64,000 nucleotides of DNA from Paracamarosporium sp. OC-R06-R3 (taxonomy: Eukaryota > Ascomycota > Dothideomycetes > Pleosporales > Didymosphaeriaceae). Positions 32,968-43,981 of the stretch are shown one piece after another. Position numbers and translations under genes: made by a program. The DNA lies in assembly GCA_019828545.1 (NCBI GenBank), contig JACVRA010000202.1, positions 248,001 through 312,000 of the forward strand. Direction: 5' to 3'. Under the pieces are notes generated by a model. That model was given only the letters and a program-made list of their open reading frames with translations. It ran no database searches and was not told the DNA's origin. Position 1 is the first letter of the stretch; each line of letters begins with the position of its first letter.

Positions 32968-34597
32968 TCAAAGTTTGTTAGCTATCTCAGCTTGCGCTAT
33001 TTCAGTCCAACATACATATTGTTTTGGATATTGGTTGATGTCTCGCTGCAGCCATACAAACTCATCGGCGAAGCGCTGCGTATGCGGATATTGAAACGCC
33101 AGATGTTTTTTAGCTGTATGGGCTGTATTGCCGTTCGCAGCTATTGTGAACTGCTGGGTTCCCCACTGTTTCCTCCAGTAACCGCAGAAGTTGACTTGAG
33201 CTCCGTTCTGATTTGGTTCTGGGTCTGTGAATCGCTCTTCTTTCTTGAAGTGTATATCATTTAGCCATTCGAAGAACTTGGTGACGGACTGCCATTCAAG
33301 AATATGCTCGATATCGTACTGGCCACCCTGGGCAGGCGGGACTTTCTGGAATTTGTTCTTACTGCTGCCCCACTGCATGCGGCCACAATCTCGGGGATGC
33401 ATCCATCCAAATACTAGGGTCTTCCCAGCTTCCTGGTCCGAGTCAGTACATGACAAAGATATGCTATAGAATGATTGTCTATAGGTCGCTCAACAGAAAA
33501 ACGATGTGTTGGGTGTAACTTACCACTTTAGGTGATCTCGACCCAGGATAGCTTTCTGCGTTGAATGATCCCTGGCCCTGCTGACATGCCGAACCATATT
33601 TTGGTGCCCTTTTGAGAAGTGCATGCGTGACCCCTTCGACAAGATTCGGCGACCCTTCCTCTAGGTCTCGACTTCTCAGCTGTTCCTTCTTTAAAAGTGC
33701 ATCGTACTTCGCCAGGCTTTGCTTGCACTGCAACGAGTCATCAGCCTTACATGATGCGCCTGCATTCGAAGGCTTCTTGTTTGTTCCTTTCTTCGCTGCA
33801 GGTACTGCTCGGGGCAGGTTTTGTCCCAACTTGCTTTTGCGACCAGACTTGGACTGAGTGGATCGTTCCCCACAGGGATTTGTCGGCTTTGGCTTCTTAG
33901 CTTTTGGTTTCTTGGCCTTTGGGGTTTTGGGTTTCTTCGTGGGCGTTTTCTTTTTGGGAACCGGCTTCTTCTTGGTGGGTCTCTTCTTACTAGGCCTTGC
34001 CCGAGAGGGTCTCCCACTACCTCCTCTTCCCCTCCCGCGAGCTTCTAGTTCTCTACGGTCAATATCCTCCGCATCCCGGACCTTGGCAATATCGTGGTCC
34101 TCAAGTTCTAATACCACATGCTCTGTGTCGGGATCGTCGCTGTCAGCATCGTCTTCTCCCCAAATGCCGCGCTCTTGCACAGTTTCCTCCCAGTTACGCG
34201 TATCGAGCTCTCCCCGCTCCCGGAGTTCAGTATGGTAGATCTCATACCCAATATAGTTGACATACGCGTCCCCACCCAGGACGCGTTCACCAATAATGCA
34301 TTGTGTCATGATGGACCTAAAAGCGCCCTTGCAGTTCTCAATAGAATCCGTGTGGCTTCGACGGTCGATCTGGAAGGTATACTGCGAGGACTCACAGTAT
34401 AAGACGTCGCTGACGTTTGCGTATGATATCTCGTTGCAAAGTTCTAGTCCTGGTCCGTCAAGGAGAGGCTGGATTTCACGAGCAATATTCTTGCCTGGAA
34501 AATGAACATCGCCAGGATGCTCATCATTACAGGTCACAATCGCATATCCGCCCAAGATATTTGCGATTAAGGACACGGTACCGAATACCTTCTTCAT
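32968..34597 (-). CDS. Secreted, Lys-rich two-domain protein
   Basis: Predicted 512 residues from minus-strand exons 34597-33524 and 33432-32968; the 91-nt intron has donor GTAAGT and a TACTGAC branch. A hydrophobic N-terminus (MKKVFGTVSLIANILGGYAIV) suggests secretion. Residues ~25-130 form a Cys-containing domain (CKGAFRSIMTQCI...GG) seen, as I recall, in fungal proteins linked to GH18 chitinases. A long basic linker of PKKKTPTKKPK type follows, with possible Kex2 sites, including LLKR before APKYGS. The second exon gives a compact C-terminal domain with the motif YDIEHILEWQSVTKFFEWL and a later W-rich end; its conserved E-H pair hints at a catalytic site, possibly nuclease-like, but this is conjecture. 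Killer-toxin-like or defence-related secretion is possible. Function not established. Confidence 0.65.
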
Positions 34598-35167
34598 GAT
34601 TCTATCGGCCGGGAAAGAATGTGGAGCGAAACCAAAGGAGCATAGAAAAACAATGCTAAGAAAAGAAGTACATGAATGTAGTGAATGACTGAAAAGAATG
34701 GTGTAGTTGCGATGATCGACAAGAACAAACGAATGCTACATTGCCCTTAGCCAATGTCCAGCGTCTTAAATGCTCTCAAAACTTCATGTACGGACTTTCG
34801 GTGTGGATACTGCCCGCATTCGACCTGGTTCGGCGTTTGGTATTGTGCCTTGTCCTACTTCTCTTTTTCCGTATCACTTCCGCAATAGGTAAGCTATATG
34901 CAATGACCTCTGGAGAGTGTTAAATCCCAAGCTTTCAAAATTTCCATCTCACAAGATCTGGGGAAAATCGATTATCACTTTGTACAAATACATTAGCTGC
35001 TCAGCATTCATAGGCTAAGCACAGCGTCACACGGCGGCAAAGATCATCTTGCGTACTTGGTTTCAATACTGAAATAGTTCGAAATTCCTAGTGATATTCC
35101 ACCGAGCAAGCTCTATCGTTGGTGCAAAAACACCTGCGAGCCGAGTCAGACACGTTTCGAAGAGCGT

Positions 35168-35202
35168 GACTGTGCCATCCGGATACCTACGCCCCCACTC
35201 GG
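35168..35202 (+). repeat. Three-copy motif, copy 1
   Basis: GACTGTGCCA, a spacer, then ACCTACGCCCCCA. Matches copies at 35213-35248 and 35537-35580 in the same orientation with spacers of different length. Confidence 0.6.
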
Positions 35203-35212
35203 ACTGGGCATC

Positions 35213-35248
35213 TAACTGTGCCAACTGTGCACCTACGGCCCCATCTGA
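35213..35248 (+). repeat. Three-copy motif, copy 2
   Basis: TAACTGTGCCAACTGTGC followed by ACCTACGGCCCCATC. Ten bases after copy 1. Confidence 0.6.
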
Positions 35249-35536
35249 CTAGGTAGACTAGCTCTTCATCTAGCGAAGATTCCACCTCGCAAAAATTTCT
35301 CAACAGAATTTGTATAGAAGTTTATTCACCCCCAAGAACTCTCTCTACAGTAGACTGAAGAAATATGGAGTTAGGGAGCTTCTAGATCTCTTCCTAGAGG
35401 CAGATATAGTCTGCAGAGATCTCAAAATACTGAAGGCGGCATATTCCATTCCAAGATGTGGCCGGTTTATTAGCAGTTGGACTGGTTTTGCATTGCCCTT
35501 GCGTGCTAGGCATCCTCGCCAAACGTGGGGCTAGTC

Positions 35537-35580
35537 TGACTGTGCCACCTGCACCAGTGTGGACACCTACGCCCCAATCG
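35537..35580 (+). repeat. Three-copy motif, copy 3
   Basis: TGACTGTGCCA, a longer spacer, then ACACCTACGCCCCAATCG. On the minus strand this copy lies inside an open reading stretch (DWGVGVHTGAGGTVRLA). Confidence 0.6.
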
Positions 35581-36142
35581 ATAGTCCAGTTATTACCGCG
35601 TTCGGAAGCCCAACCCTCGAATACGACATCCAAGTCGCAGTTTTTATCGCAGGTCTTTTATTGTCTTCCAGTCGACCAAGTGTGGCCCATCGTCATGCCA
35701 CTCATGGTGCATTCGGTAGTCTACCCTCCTGTGCACTGACACTTCCAATACAAAAGCGTAATGTCTCCACCTTTCTACGGGGTCCTTGATTATGCTTTAG
35801 CGCTAGCGCCGGCTAACAGCCGTTTCAAAGATCTATGTGGCTTAGGGAGTCTATCCATCAAGAATGCATTGAATGCGCTTCTGCGCTGGCACAGTCAAGA
35901 CTCGAATGGGCTGTTAGTGTTTGAGCCTATAATAGTCACCACACACTATAAGATCGAAGACATTCACAGGAGGACCTTTGCTGCTCATGGCTTGATCTTC
36001 TGAAGATGTAACATTAGGTCTCTTTCAGGTAGGTAGTGAGCTAGTTGTTCCGACTTGACATGATCGAACATTCTCATTCAACAACAGTAATACTATTAAC
36101 TAAAGACATCGTTTAATTATCATAAGAAGGCTGCTTATCTTG

Positions 36143-36250
36143 AAGTGCTTATACGCCTGCAATGTCGGTAGATCAAAGCGCACTTGAAGCCATCCAGGCA
36201 GCGAGATTTGCTGACATGTTCGCAATAATTATCTCACCGCTTCGTGTCGG
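36143..36250 (+). repeat. 107-bp dispersed repeat, copy A
   Basis: Matches 40944-41050 in the same orientation; shared cores include AAGTGCTTAT, CACTTGAAG and CATCCAGGCAGCGAGAT, then CTCACC. The pair brackets the secreted-repeat gene and the P450. Confidence 0.75.
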
Positions 36251-36953
36251 CCGAACGTAAAGTCTAGCTAAAAACGTAATCGACGGCATCATATCACGGT
36301 TCAGGTGACAGCTGCTAAAACACACTAGGTACGCTTGCAGAAAGGTTCTACTTGTTAACAATAAAGTCAACCGATTCTATTCGAGACGATAGAATCTTAC
36401 ATGTTCAACACTGCTTTACTTTCTGTTCAATGAAAATGACAAGCTTTGAACGCAGTTCCATACGCACGCGAAGGAGCAAAGGACTAGTCAATGGTCCTAT
36501 CTGTGTTACAAAGCCTACATTCCGTCACAGCACGAGTCAAATGCAAAGCATTCGCGAAGTATGACCAATCCAATCACGATTTGACGCAGATCTTGTAATC
36601 GGATAATCCCCATGACGACGATAGATTTCCTATAAGATACATGTGGACTCCGCTCCCGTAGATGGTCAATCATTATCAATATATCATGAGGTAAGAGAGA
36701 AGATGCGAACTGATGGTGTCGTCGCTTAGCTGCGGTTGTGGTGGTAGGAGGGAAGGTCGATATGGAAATGGCGACAGCTTCTGTGGAAGGCGCGTCTCAG
36801 TAAGCCGCACAAATAACGACAACCTCAATTTCTCCTGCGGTGCTTTCTGTAACCACGCGGCAACTCTCCTCACACTCTCCTGTGCCATCTGCTCTGCGCG
36901 CAAACACTGTTATTTCCTGCTAATAAACCACCTCCTCGAAGCGAACTATTTCA

Positions 36954-37872
36954 ATGAAGATGAGGCTGCTTGGTTGTTACATGCTGCCCGTCATTGCCGT
37001 TGCAGCATTGGTGGATATGTCGTTTGAGCCCTCAACGTCCGCCACTAAACATCTAGTGACGGTCAGCGGCCCGCAAACGTCCATCGTGCCGCCTATTAGC
37101 GACAAGAGGTCTCTATCAGTTACCGGAATGTATGTGGCGTTGATGATATATCGGGGGCGACACGTCGTACTTGAAGGTCTAACATGGCGCTGTAGGTCAA
37201 CCACTCGGCCTGGCTCAGTGACCGCTACGGTTTCCCTCCCACCTCCGACTACACTTCATACAAACATGATTAGCACTACTTGCACAGCTGAGCTTCATCT
37301 TCCATCCGAACTACAACCCCCCTCCATAACTTCCAACCTGGAGATATTTCCAACAATCCGGTCGGACGATCCACTGGAATCCTTTCCCACGTTTCGTCCA
37401 GATCCCACAGAAGCTTTTCCCACAATTCGTCCAGACTCCACGGAGATTTTCCCTACGTTTCGTCCGGACACTACAGGATACCTTTGTACGATCTGGCCAG
37501 CTTCTACAGAATCATTCCCTACGATCCGCCCGGACCCTGTCAGCTGCACCATAGGCACCAAGAGCCACGGGACTTACCCGAGCTTACAAAAGGTAAGATG
37601 CTTAGATTTCGATACATGTTGCCATGCTGACGTTGCTGATCTTCCAGACACGCGCAACTACCCTACTCTCCCGTTCTATCACGGTTGTGTCTCATCCAAC
37701 GCAAATCACTAGCCATGAGAACCAGTCGTCCTCCAACATCAGCAGCAAAGTCTACATAGATGAGTTTATCACAACAATGAGACAGAGTATGATGTTTCCT
37801 CCCCGTCGTGAGAGCACATGGACGACGTCGTACACCCACAAGTCTAAAGTTCGTGACAGCACGCGCGACTGA
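36954..37872 (+). CDS. Secreted protein with 11-residue tandem repeats
   Basis: Predicted 287 residues, exons 36954-37592 and 37648-37872; the 55-nt intron (donor GTAAGA, branch CTGAC, acceptor CCAG) is phase 0. The N-terminus MKMRLLGCYMLPVIAVAALVD is a likely signal peptide. The middle contains an 11-residue tandem repeat with consensus F-P-T-[FI]-R-P-D-x-T-E-x, encoded by 33-bp units at 37383-37547 and an earlier 36-bp relative at 37347-37382; the fourth unit is diverged (LCTIWPASTES). The rest is Ser/Thr/Pro-rich, as in cell-wall or effector-type secreted proteins. I do not recognise the family. It is flanked by dispersed repeats and a P450. The splice model is good; the role is unknown. 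Confidence 0.6.
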
Positions 37873-38912
37873 AGCTGATACGACACCATGATGTTACCAT
37901 GCTAGCCTCATACGCAATGGCACACTGGAAATTTCATGGATGGTCTGGCGTCTCAAAACAGCTCTCAAATATGTATACGTAACAGAGATGCCCATTCTCT
38001 CAGTATATGCTCTCCAAATCATGCTCTCTTAGTTCCTTTCCAATGAATCTCATTTTCTATCACTTCACTGGATTCGTGAAGCTATCTCAATGTTACACAT
38101 CCCGCATGCGAGCTAAGCTTGAGTTATGATACAGTGCTGGTAATCTATCACCAAAAGTTATTTTTTTCAACGTCAACTGCCCTAAACCGGCTGGCACGGG
38201 TCAATATTAGAGAATGTCGCTAGAGGATTGGTCGGAGTATGGTATTCGGTGATTGTTGCGACGCAATCATCTGGAAGTGGTTTCCCGCTTACGCTCAAGC
38301 ACTTTCGGGTCGAGTAAAGGTGAAGGAGTCAGTAGAGGGTTGAACTGGGTCACTGCATCTAAATTAGATCACTTATTAATACATGTTCAACTAGTGAGAG
38401 CAACCTTTGCGAATTGGCGGTTCCACGCTGAAGACTAGGTCACCCCGCGATGTGTCTCGCTCGCTCGATAAAGATGACGTCAGCGGTGTCGAAGAGGGCT
38501 TGAGAGGACCCTTGGCACGCATGGTTGACTGCGACTGTTCACAGTCTCTCGAGAACCTAGATTTGAGTGTTCTTGAACTTTCAGTTGTTCCACAGGAGGT
38601 AAAACGAGTTGAGCAAAGTTCGACGGCACCGGGCCGTAGCCGACACCCCACTCCACTAGCTGCATGTCGACTTCTTTCCGCGGATGCGCTTACAATCCTA
38701 CGCCTCTGCATCTCGTTTGCAGAGATCAGCCAGTGAGCCACATGGAAAAAGAAAACCATCACCAATCGCTTCCATGCAGACATGGGAGAGCAGCTGATTG
38801 AGGGGTTATCTCCGACGAGGGGCATGCATATATGCCGGCACCTTACCATGGCACATTGACAAAGCAGGTGTTACAAGCATTCCACTTTCACAGCCTTGAC
38901 GCACACTTCGCC
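37873..38912. other. Intergenic, nothing recognised
   Basis: About 1 kb between the secreted-repeat gene and the P450. AT-rich on the left, mixed on the right. Short frames only. Confidence 0.5.
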
Positions 38913-40748
38913 ATGCTTTCGACATTTTCGTTTCCGTCCTTCTCGCTTCCGCAATTCTTCTTATATGGCTCTGTTGCTCTTGCAGCATACGTAAGATGCC
39001 CCCGATCGTTCTTTGGTTGGTTTGCAGAGGACTCAGACTGCACGGAGATAGATTGTCATTCTAGGCGTATATCGCGTCTTCTTCCATCCGCTCGCAAAAT
39101 ATCCCGGCCCACTCAGCTACAAGCTCAGTGGCTGGCCGCTTGCATGGCAAGCGTACACAGGCGATCGACACATCTGGCATCTTCTTGACCACGAGGAATA
39201 CGGTAGGTTGCCGTGATATTTCTCTGAGAAGTCGCAAAACCATGCTCTGACTCACCCTCTCACCTGGATTAAGTATTCTACAGGCCCAGTCGTGCGCATA
39301 GCGCCTAATACACTCTCGTTCAACACTACCTCCGCCCTTAATGCTATATACGGCACGCGATCGGCAAATGTAAAGAAGGGAGAGTGGTACAAAACATTCG
39401 ACATCGCAGCCGGTACATATAGTAGCTTCACCGAGACGGACAGAGAAAAGCATGCCATAAAGCGACGATGGATGACCCCCGCCTTCTCGACTGAGTCCCT
39501 CAAAGCAAATGAACCGCTTATCATTGGTATAATTGAGCGCTTTTGCGAGTCTCTAAAGCCAGAAGGAGAAGGGTGGGGCGAGGGATGGAACGCACATCAG
39601 CTGTCAGTCTATATTGGCTTCGATATTATGGGTGCATTGATTTTTGGAAGCGACTTCAAGAGTGTGCAAGAGGAGGAGAACAGGGATCTTGCGGATTGCG
39701 TTTTGCCGGCTCAGAAACTACTTTACTGGGTAGATATTCGCGTCACATATGCTCTGGCTGTACTAAGCGTTCCAACAGGTTTCTTACCTACCCGTAGCCT
39801 TCCTCGTCCGCCCATTCCTCCGCTCACAACTCCTTGAGGTTATTGGCGGAAAGCCTGTCCAAGACAACAACCGCCTGATCGATTATGGCAAGGCTCAAGT
39901 TCAGGCTCGTCGAAACAACGAGGGCAACGAGAAAGGTTTTAACAACGCCATAGACTTTTTGTCAAAATTGGCGTACAACGAGGACAAGAAGACAAGGTGG
40001 CGCCCAACGTCACTAGATCTGGATACCGAGGCTCTCAATATGATTATAGCCGGCGCGGATCCATACAGTCAGGTGCTCACGGGCGCCATATTTTACCTGA
40101 TACACAACGAGGAATGTTTGAGGAAAGCAACTGAGGAAGTCCGGTAGGCTAGACACACAGCACACTCTCGTCAGTCATCTAATTCGTAGTAGATCTATAT
40201 TCGCATCAACAGAGGAAATCACAAGCGGGTCCAAATTGAACTCCTGTACCTATCTCTACGCTTGTATCGAAGAATCACTTCGTCGTCTGGCCCCCGTGCC
40301 CTCCCATGTTCCCCGCGTCGTGCTTTCTGGTGGTATGACCGTGGACAACCACTATCTCCCAGAGGGAACGGTCGTCGGCGTACCGCAGTATGCGATCCAC
40401 CACAATGCAGACTATTACACCGACCCGTTCAAATTCTCTCCTGAGCGCTGGATTCCTTCGCCAACTAACCCGCAGTCAGCAATTGATGAGATGCGCCGAG
40501 CTTTCGAGCCATTTGGCTTGGGTGTGAGAGGATGCATTGGCAAGAATCTAGGGTACTTGCAATTGAAACTCACGCTTGCACATTTTTTGTGGAGATTCGA
40601 TGTTAGAGAGTGCGAGAGCGAGAAGGGTCTTGGTGCGGGGAGGAAGGGTCTAGGCATTGGAAGGGAAAGGGAGGATGAGTATCAGATGTGGGATGCATTG
40701 GGCGCTGTCAGGAATGGGCCGATGGTGGAAGTCAAGTGGGCGCATTAG
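38913..40748 (+). CDS. Cytochrome P450 monooxygenase
   Basis: Predicted 535 residues from five exons: 38913-39015, 39065-39202, 39284-39729, 39779-40143 and 40193-40748. Introns are 49, 81, 49, 49 and 49-like in length (the second is 81 nt); the third has a perfect TACTAAG branch. The first uses donor GTTGGT; the more canonical GTAAGA at 38991 would break the frame. Exon 1 gives an N-terminal membrane anchor. Features: FFHPLAKYPGPL, E378-S-L-R381 (ExxR), FSPERW, and the heme loop FGLGVRGCIG with ligand C465. The I helix reads A320-G-A-D323-P-Y-S, so the usual Thr after the acidic residue is replaced by Pro. Fungal P450s of this shape are often in secondary metabolism, but no backbone gene is nearby. 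Substrate unknown. Confidence 0.88.
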
Positions 40749-41441
40749 GTGGATATGGGATCTCTATCTCTGGATTCTGTTTTTTTTTATTAAAATCCGG
40801 TGTAGGCTTGAATACGAAAAGTACTAAAAATAAGTGATTCCCTCAGGAATATGGGATCTCTATAACAGATGTGTATCGTGGTTTGCACTAACTAGTTTGA
40901 TAGCTGCAGATCTCTTGGTTAAGGTGTGGGTCTGGCATGCTTTAAGTGCTTATGCGCCTACGATATTAGTAAATTGTAGAGCACTTGAAGGCATCCAGGC
41001 AGCGAGATGTGCTGATATAAGGTCACAACAATTAGCTCACCCCCTAGTGCCTGTATGGCAGTAAGGAAATGATGATACGGTGGAAGCACGTGATCAGGGA
41101 TTACACATGGACGTTGGCTACGATATTAACATGTAATAGCTTTTTTGGGTATTGAATGTCGCAGCTTCGGCTTTCCGAAAGGTATTCGTATCTCGAGGTC
41201 ACACGAATGTTTGTAGTCATGCTGCGCGTGCAGCTGATAGCGATCGCCTAGCCCCAAGGCGCCAAGTATGTTCGGTTTAGTCCCGTTTCGGGAACGGTGG
41301 AGGCTGACGTCGCAAGCCACGGGGCCTCGCGCCTCGACTGGACGAGGAATACAGACACTCTTTTCTCCCATTTCTGACCTTCTCTTCGGTTTCTCTTTCG
41401 TTTCAGCGTTCTAGAAGCACCATTCCCTTTCAGCATTCAAT
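40749..41441. other. Intergenic; contains dispersed-repeat copy
   Basis: 3' region of the P450 and promoter of the alkaline phosphatase gene, with copy B of the 107-bp repeat in the middle. Confidence 0.6.
40944..41050 (+). repeat. 107-bp dispersed repeat, copy B
   Basis: Partner of 36143-36250. The two copies differ by transitions, transversions and small gaps, so they are old. Confidence 0.75.
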
Positions 41442-43283
41442 ATGGCCGGCGACCGGCCCCTCCTCGCCAGCCGCAACTCCTCCGAAGTCTCCAACGAGCG
41501 CGACATCGCTGAAGAAGACGCCCTTCTTACCGGTCGTCCTACAAAGCGCGGCAACGATGGGCGGAGGCCGTGGGCTTTCTGGCGAGAAGTCGGCCTCTTC
41601 GTCTGGGCCGTTGTTGCAACAGCGCTTGTAATCGTCCTCGCAGTCGTCTTCCAAAAGTCGCAAGATTCGAAACACAGCAGTCCGACCCCGAGCGGCAAGC
41701 GGAACCTGATATTCATGGTGTCAGATGGCATGGGCCCCACAAGTCTGAGTCTGACGAGGAGCTTCATGCAGTTTCAGAACGGCGCGCCTTTCAGCGAACA
41801 ATTGGTTATCGACCAACACCTGATTGGGCAATCGCGCACGCGATCGAGTTCATCGTTGATTACCGACTCGGCGGCTGGTGCGACGGCCTTCTCCTGTGCA
41901 AGGAAGAGTTACAACGGTGCTATTTCGGTGACCCCGGATCACGAGCCGTGCGGTACCGTGCTCGAGGCGGCGAAGAAGGCGGGATACATGACGGGCTTGG
42001 TAGTGACAACTAGGATTACGGACGCAACGCCGGCATGCTTTGCGTCACACGTGCACCAGCGTTCAGAGGAAGACCGCATCGCCGAGCAGATGGTTGGAGA
42101 CAACCCGCTAGGCCGCGTCGTGGACTTGATGTTTGGCGGTGGACGTTGCCATTTCTTGCCAAATTCGGCTGAGCATTCCTGCAGAGGAGACGACAAGGAC
42201 GTAGTGGAGTTGGCAAAGAAGAAGGGCTTCAACTACATCGATGACCGCAAATCGTTCGACGATTTGAAGGGCGGTGCCAGCCTCCAATTCCCCATGCTCG
42301 GACTCTTCGCGGAGACGGACATCCCATACGAAATCGACCGTCGAAATGAGAGCGACATCTACCCCTCGCTTCACGAGATGGCGGAGGTTGCCCTCAAAGC
42401 ACTTAGTGAGGCGACCAGGGACAGCGACAAGGGCTTCTTTCTCATGATCGAGGGATCACGTATTGACCACGCCGGCCACCACAACGACCCCGCAGCTCAG
42501 GTCCACGAGGTGCTCGCCTACGACAAAGCAATGACCAGCGTGCTCGACTTCCTCAAGCATGACCCAACGGAAGCCGTCATGGTTTCTACCTCCGACCACG
42601 AGACGGGTGGTCTTGCTACTGCTCGCCGTAAGTCATCCATACATTCATACACCTCATAGTCCTTACGCTAACCTACCACAGAACTCCACGTATCGTATCC
42701 CGAGTACGTCTGGTTCCCCGGTGCTCTCGCAAACGCCACCCACTCCGCCGAGCGCCTCGCCGCAGAATACATGGGCTACTTCAACAACCACCCCTCCGAA
42801 GACGCCCGGAAGACCTTCGTCACCAACTCGATCGAGAGCGGCCTAGGCATCAACGACTACACTGACGACGAAGTCTCCAAGATCGCAAACGACCCTGCTT
42901 CGGCACTGTACCGCTACGCCGACATGATTTCTCGCCGCTCGCAATCCGGATGGTCCACCCATGGACACTCCGCTGCGGACGTAAACATCTACGCTTCCGA
43001 TCCAAAGGCTGCTTTGCCGCTTGTTGGCAACCATGAGAACACCGAGGTCGGCGAGTTCTTGAGCACCTACCTTGGCGTCAACGTCGAGGCTGTGACGAAG
43101 GAACTGAAGAAGAAGGATAAGGAATTGAAGATGTTGGATGTGACTGGGAAGGAGGTTGGTTGGATGGGTAAAATCCCTGAGGAGGGAGAGCGGTTAGATG
43201 GGCAGACGCATTTAGCGAGTTACGGCGGGGACTTCAAGAAGCGGGGCGTTGTGCACGGGGAGGAGTGCGGGTGTGGGCATTAG
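41442..43283 (+). CDS. pho8: Repressible vacuolar alkaline phosphatase
   Basis: Predicted 595-residue type II membrane alkaline phosphatase, exons 41442-42627 and 42682-43283 (intron donor GTAAGT, acceptor ACAG). It hydrolyses phosphomonoesters in the vacuole lumen and is a classical member of the phosphate-starvation response. A short cytosolic N-terminus is followed by one membrane anchor at residues ~49-70 (VGLFVWAVVATALVIVLAVVF). The metal-binding start MVSDGMGP is at 92-99, and the nucleophilic serine is S143 in TDSAAGATAF. Further active-site motifs are IEGSRIDHAGHHND and TSDHETGGLA, then the late WSTHGHSAADV. The C-terminus ends in a Cys/His cluster, EECGCGH. Identity is secure; an upstream Pho4-like site was not resolved. 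Confidence 0.95.
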
Positions 43284-43981
43284 TCGGGTTTCCGGTCGAT
43301 CCTTGATCGGTACGAGGTTTGCATATCTGGGCGTTTACAGGTGGGCTAAGATTATGATACCGGGTTTGTAGACCCTTGGTTTTTAGATTGTAAATTGTTT
43401 ATCTATGATGTCTTGCATATATATACTCTGTGCGCTGCGGTCTCACCACTAATTAATGGTATTGTGAAATAATTCATTCACAAGTCCGAGTCTGCAAGAC
43501 GAAGCCGTAAGTTCCCTCAGATCTCCATAATCAAATCGAAAAAAAAGGCGAAAAAGACAACTTTTTTTACCCCGTATGCACACGGCCTACAGGTAGTGCA
43601 CCGTCCGATGCTAGTTATGTGATGCTCATGAAATATGTACACACTTATGTACCCACTTTGCTGCGATTCCTGAAAATGGCTTAAAGTAGACGTATGAATG
43701 TATGAATGTATTGGTTTTGGTGGAGTTCGAAAGACGTGCGTGGTATCAGAAGTTGCTGCTTTGGTAGAGAAATGAATGGGGTTGATTAATGAGTGAGATG
43801 CACGTAAGTGGATTTTCTGTCATATGGAAGAATGGGTCTGTTGAGTTATTAGTTTAACGGCCCTCTAGAAACCGAGCAGTAGCGTTGGCAAGCACGGATA
43901 TACTGATTTATAGTTGGTAAAGATATGGAGCACTGTTGTATAGAGATAGAGCCGTGATCCTTCGACTACCGGTAGCTCTCG
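43284..43981. other. Intergenic, convergent 3' regions
   Basis: Between the convergent 3' ends of the phosphatase and the four-TM gene. AT-rich, no gene seen. Confidence 0.6.

Larger units (their letters stand above)
34598..36953. other. Intergenic with repeat copies
   Basis: No intact gene. It contains a three-copy motif (35168-35580) and one copy of a 107-bp dispersed repeat (36143-36250). A minus-strand stretch at 35460-35660 reads as a Trp/Gly-rich peptide and may be a relic of a secreted protein. Confidence 0.45.

Noticed and set aside
38991..39064. Canonical GTAAGA donor for the first P450 intron
   Set aside because: It leaves the next exon out of frame; GTTGGT at 39016 gives a 49-nt intron and restores the frame.
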